DNA of 9,226 nucleotides. It comes from CBCXVS01 sp965178525. GTDB taxonomy: Bacteria; Tectomicrobia; Entotheonellia; Entotheonellales; Entotheonellaceae. The position numbers were made by a program, and so were the translations under genes. The first letter of the stretch is position 1, and every line of letters starts with the position of its first letter. The notes beneath the pieces are model-generated. The model saw only the letters and a program-made list of their open reading frames with translations. It was not told where the DNA came from and did no database searches. This document shows, piece by piece, positions 7,701 through 9,226 of the stretch. The DNA is taken from assembly GCA_965178525.1 (NCBI GenBank), contig CBCXVS010000293.1, positions 1 through 9,226 on the forward strand, read 5' to 3'.

Positions 7701-7886
7701 GCCCGCCGCCAGCGTGCCAAGTCGCTGGAGCTCCGGGCGGCGATCAGTCTGAGTCGGCTGTGGCAGCAGCAGGGCCGGCAGATGGACCCATACGCCCTGC
7801 TCGTTGAGGTCTATGACGGGTTTACCGAGGGGCACGGCAGCGGTGATCTCCAAGAGGCTAGGGCGTTGCTGCAGGAACTGGGGTAA
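4776..7886 (+). CDS. Degenerate class III cyclase / AAA (STAND-like) ATPase / TPR signalling protein
   Basis: The predicted 1,036-residue product (residues counted from GTG 4776) has three parts. Residues 1-185 are a class III adenylate/guanylate cyclase domain. Residues 195-460 are an AAA_16-type ATPase, beginning at LVGREQE, with Walker A AEAGIGKS at 226-233 (Lys232) and Walker B FVVEDLHW with Glu356-Asp357. Residues 590-1030 are TPR-like helical repeats (for example LLGYPDQALQRGLEAV, EEGLAALAEAL, ALDIARRQRAKSLELRAAIS). The family is known as large cytoplasmic signalling ATPases. The cyclase part is degraded: the FCDLVGST block reads ACRVLATST, so the first metal Asp is Arg5. The second Asp (Asp49, GDRLAVYFG) remains. 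The transition-state pair reads PQVAAY, giving Gln126 and Tyr130 for the usual Asn and Arg. The first Walker A Gly is Ala226. The GTG lies inside the first cyclase strand and has no ribosome binding site, so it is probably not an independent start; the protein most likely continues the upstream winged-helix frame. It converges with thiO, 35 bases away. Confidence 0.85.
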   Translation: MLACRVLATSTVAERLDPEELHEVMQRALNVCVEVIRRFDGHIAQHLGDRLAVYFGYPQAHEDDAQRAVRMGLGVVQALQTLSDTLEQTRDVRVTVRVGIDTGMVVMGVVDLGDNRARLALGDTPQVAAYLQSLAESDAVLISAATYRLVEGYFTCQILGTYLIEDTSEPVVVYGVQQERAARSRFDVAVTAGLTPLVGREQEAGLLWEQWMRAQAGGGQVVLLSAEAGIGKSRLVRALTEHVIREPHALLECRCSPYYQHSALYPVIELLQQRLQSSRGETLQVRLRKLEQVLEAAGFALDETLPLFASLLSLPLLEPYVPLTLPPQQLKQKTLEVLLGWLLQQAERQPLCFVVEDLHWIDPSTLELLSLLIDQAPMARMLLLLTFRPDFVPPWGNRSYLTQLALSSLSHTQIEVLVGQVTHGKPLPPEILCQLVEKTDGVPLFGEELTKMVLESGLVKEKDGRYELAGPLPALAIPSTLHDSLMTRLDQLGVVKRTVQLGATLGKEFTYEVIQAVSPLDEATLQRDLAQLVEAELLYPQGLPPRARYLFKHALIQETAYQSLLRRDRRQYHERIAQVLAEQFPEVAEAQPEWVAHHYAEAGLKELAIEAWQRAGERAMQQSAYVEAMAHLKAGLASETLPDTPERIPQELAMQTALGTVLMVTEGPGAPEVEHTYARALALCRQVGESQQLLPVIGGLWRFYNVRARLRPARELAEQLLSLAQSQHDPVLLMQAHSTYGQLMFSLGELPAARTHLEQGLALYQRQPYRSGLYALNPGVFCLSYAALTLWLLGYPDQALQRGLEAVRLSRDPLHPYSLVWALYWTVILYQLRREPPEAQACLEDAMHVTAEQGFASIQDAKGTIQQGWMLTQRGQSAAGIAQMHQGLIDYRASDSEIRRPYYLALLAAACSEMGSPEEGLAALAEALDLIAESGEQWWEAELYRLQGMLWQQGEDDWLQPAGSPEASFLHALDIARRQRAKSLELRAAISLSRLWQQQGRQMDPYALLVEVYDGFTEGHGSGDLQEARALLQELG

Positions 7887-7921
7887 GGTCCGTACTCTGT
7901 CCCCGTGTATCAAGCCTGGCT

Positions 7922-9046
7922 TTACGTCTGTCGCAGGCGTGCCATGTCGTAAGGCTCAAGGGGGAGGGTCGGCGGCTGTTCAAGAATCATCTCCTTGAGA
8001 AGCCGAGCGGTGATCGGCGCCAGCAGGATGCCGCTACGAAAATGGCCCGTGGCGGCGTAGGCGCCTCGCAACCCGGGCACAGGACCAAGGTAGGGTAGGT
8101 TATCGTGCGAATACGGCCGTGACCCCGACCACGCGGTGACCAAAGTGGCGTCTTTGAGACTGGGCATCAGGGTCATGGCTTCATGCACGAGCTGATGCAC
8201 CGACGCGAGCGTGACGCGCTTATCATAGCCGACATCTTCTACAGTAGCGCCAAGGAGCACTTTGTTATCGGGACGGGGATAGATTGCGCCCTGCGAGCTT
8301 TCGACCAGTTCCCGTGTCGGAGGGGCCGGGGTTTCGAGCAGGACGATGGTCCCTTTCATCGGTTTCACCGGAACATGAGCCATCTCCGGCACGAGCTGCG
8401 CCGCCCAACTTCCGGTAGCATTAATTACAACGGGTGCGGCGAGGTGGTCGCCTCCGGCCATGGTCACACCCGTGACGCGGCCACCCGCGCGGGTCAAGGC
8501 CGTCACGGGTGTGTGTTCGCGCACTTCAACGCCTTGTCGGATCACGGCTTCTGTCAACGCTTTGAGCAAGCGCGGCGGGCGCACTTGTGCCACGTCGGGG
8601 AAGAGGAGTGCCCCCTGCACGGGTAAATCATCCGCCAGATGCGGCTGGCGTTTGCGGGTCGTGGTGGCATCGAGCCACGCCACGTTATATCCGGCAGCCT
8701 GTTGCCAGGCGAGACGCGCCTGCATCTCCTGGGCTTCCGCCTCGTTCAGACCGAGTTCGAGGAGGCCGCTCTGCCAGAAGCCCGTATCGGCCGTGGTGAA
8801 TTCCCGCAATTCCTCTATCCATCCATCGTACATGAGCCGGCTGGCCCGGGTCAGGTCTAATCGCGGACCCGGCTGGTTGCTGTCGCCTTGATAGGAGAGA
8901 TACCCGGCCGCGGCCCAAGACGCCTCTCGGCCAACGGCGCCCCATTCGATCAGCGATACCCGTACGCCTTCCCGGGCCAGATCATAGGCTGTCGCCAAGC
9001 CAATAATCCCACCGCCAACTACGATGACGTCACTCGCCCGCATCAT
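7922..9046 (-). CDS. thiO: Glycine oxidase ThiO (FAD-dependent, thiamine thiazole synthesis)
   Basis: ThiO oxidises glycine to iminoglycine (dehydroglycine), the thiazole precursor used by ThiG in thiamine biosynthesis, and makes hydrogen peroxide. The 374-residue protein has the DAO-family FAD fold. The dinucleotide motif GGGIIG lies at 11-16 with Glu34 ending the second strand. The REASWAAAGYLS segment fits the flavin-binding loop. Near the C-terminus, SGSRPYSHDNLPYLG carries Arg310 and GHFRSGILLAP carries Arg337. Their 27-residue spacing equals that of the substrate-binding Arg302 and Arg329 of B. subtilis ThiO, which favours ThiO over other DAO-family amine oxidases. The length is normal for the family. 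The first of two adjacent ATGs is chosen because AAGGAG (plus-strand CTCCTT, 9055-9060) is 8 bases away. No thiS, thiG or thiF is in the window and no TPP riboswitch motif was seen in the leader. Tandem heptamers lie just upstream of the ribosome binding site. Confidence 0.9.
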   Translation of the reverse strand: MMRASDVIVVGGGIIGLATAYDLAREGVRVSLIEWGAVGREASWAAAGYLSYQGDSNQPGPRLDLTRASRLMYDGWIEELREFTTADTGFWQSGLLELGLNEAEAQEMQARLAWQQAAGYNVAWLDATTTRKRQPHLADDLPVQGALLFPDVAQVRPPRLLKALTEAVIRQGVEVREHTPVTALTRAGGRVTGVTMAGGDHLAAPVVINATGSWAAQLVPEMAHVPVKPMKGTIVLLETPAPPTRELVESSQGAIYPRPDNKVLLGATVEDVGYDKRVTLASVHQLVHEAMTLMPSLKDATLVTAWSGSRPYSHDNLPYLGPVPGLRGAYAATGHFRSGILLAPITARLLKEMILEQPPTLPLEPYDMARLRQT

Positions 9047-9060
9047 CTTTCCGGCTCCTT

Positions 9061-9088
9061 ATTCCGCATTCCGCATTCCGCAATCCGC
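9061..9088. repeat. Tandem 7-base repeat in the thiO leader
   Basis: Three exact ATTCCGC units (9061-9067, 9068-9074, 9075-9081) are followed by one variant, AATCCGC (9082-9088). On the thiO strand this reads GCGGATT then GCGGAAT three times. The array directly abuts the thiO ribosome binding site at 9055-9060, so it would lie in the 5' UTR if transcription starts further up. Heptamer copy number can change by slippage. Confidence 0.85.
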
Positions 9089-9173
9089 CAATGACACCCT
9101 GCCAGCTCAACTCCCGCAAGCGCTGCGCATCAAGGTCTACCTAGTCTAACCCGAAGTTCCTCCCGTGATTCGG

Positions 9174-9186
9174 CGACAACTTGTCG
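9174..9186. promoter_or_regulatory. 13-base perfect palindrome upstream of thiO
   Basis: CGACAA, a single C, then TTGTCG form a perfect inverted repeat about 130 bases before thiO. A/T-rich sequence (AAATAAAAACT) follows it on the plus strand, which may mark a promoter region. It could be an operator or small hairpin. There is no T run placed to make it a terminator for rightward transcription. No gene was recognised in the rest of 9047-9226. Confidence 0.3.
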
Positions 9187-9226
9187 AAATAAAAACTCAA
9201 AAGCCTGAAACGAATTGACCTTTGTT

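Noticed and set aside
7887..7921. Bidirectional terminator between the convergent ATPase and thiO genes
   Set aside because: The 35-base gap has no stable inverted repeat followed by a T run on either strand.
9047..9226. TPP riboswitch upstream of thiO
   Set aside because: No CTGAGA or other THI-box core segment is seen on the minus strand in the available leader; the element could still lie beyond the window edge.
1..9226. Defence island, CRISPR or toxin-antitoxin system
   Set aside because: The STAND-like ATPase could suggest a defence role, but there is no effector domain, nuclease, transposase or repeat-spacer array. Its neighbours are metabolic genes.

Overview
The window is GC-rich by eye, with compact, conventional bacterial genes and clear Shine-Dalgarno sites. 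It holds five recognisable loci: a thiamine-diphosphate (ThDP) dependent enzyme, QueF, a divergent citrate synthase-family protein, a large winged-helix/cyclase/AAA-ATPase/TPR signalling protein split by one stop codon, and the FAD enzyme ThiO. The gene set suggests a free-living Gram-negative bacterium. Large cyclase/ATPase/TPR proteins of this type are common in Nitrospirota, NC10/Methylomirabilota, Tectomicrobia and some Proteobacteria. I cannot fix the phylum from sequence alone. No tRNA, rRNA, CRISPR array, transposase or phage gene was seen.

Left part (1-2153): a ThDP enzyme gene (+) converges on queF (-). The ThDP gene is damaged or rearranged at its 5' end. Recognisable homology begins only near base 78, a stop lies in frame at 24-26, and the usable start (GTG 141) lies downstream of the codon for the expected catalytic glutamate. 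queF looks complete and has its full active-site set.

Middle (2154-4123): a leader of about 470 bases separates queF from the divergently transcribed citrate synthase-family gene. The leader holds a possible queF promoter and a tiny ORF with a hairpin over its ribosome binding site. The citrate synthase-family gene keeps the His/His/Asp triad but has an unusual N-terminal half. It ends at a good intrinsic terminator.

Right part (4257-9226): a PhoB/CadC-type winged-helix domain and a cyclase-AAA-TPR protein lie in one reading frame, separated by a single TAG at 4746-4748. Together they would form one protein of about 1,200 residues. Its cyclase domain has lost a metal-binding Asp and both transition-state residues, and its Walker A motif has a first-position substitution, so it looks like a regulator with a dead cyclase. 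thiO converges on it from the right. Its leader contains four tandem 7-base repeats directly upstream of the ribosome binding site, and a 13-base palindrome further up.

The genes do not form one operon: orientations alternate (+, -, +, +, -). The only thematic link is thiamine. ThiO feeds thiazole synthesis and the first gene encodes a ThDP-dependent enzyme, but they lie at opposite ends. I found no convincing new multi-gene system. The items most worth follow-up are the split regulator with its degenerate cyclase, the 5' break in the ThDP enzyme gene, and the divergent citrate synthase-family protein.
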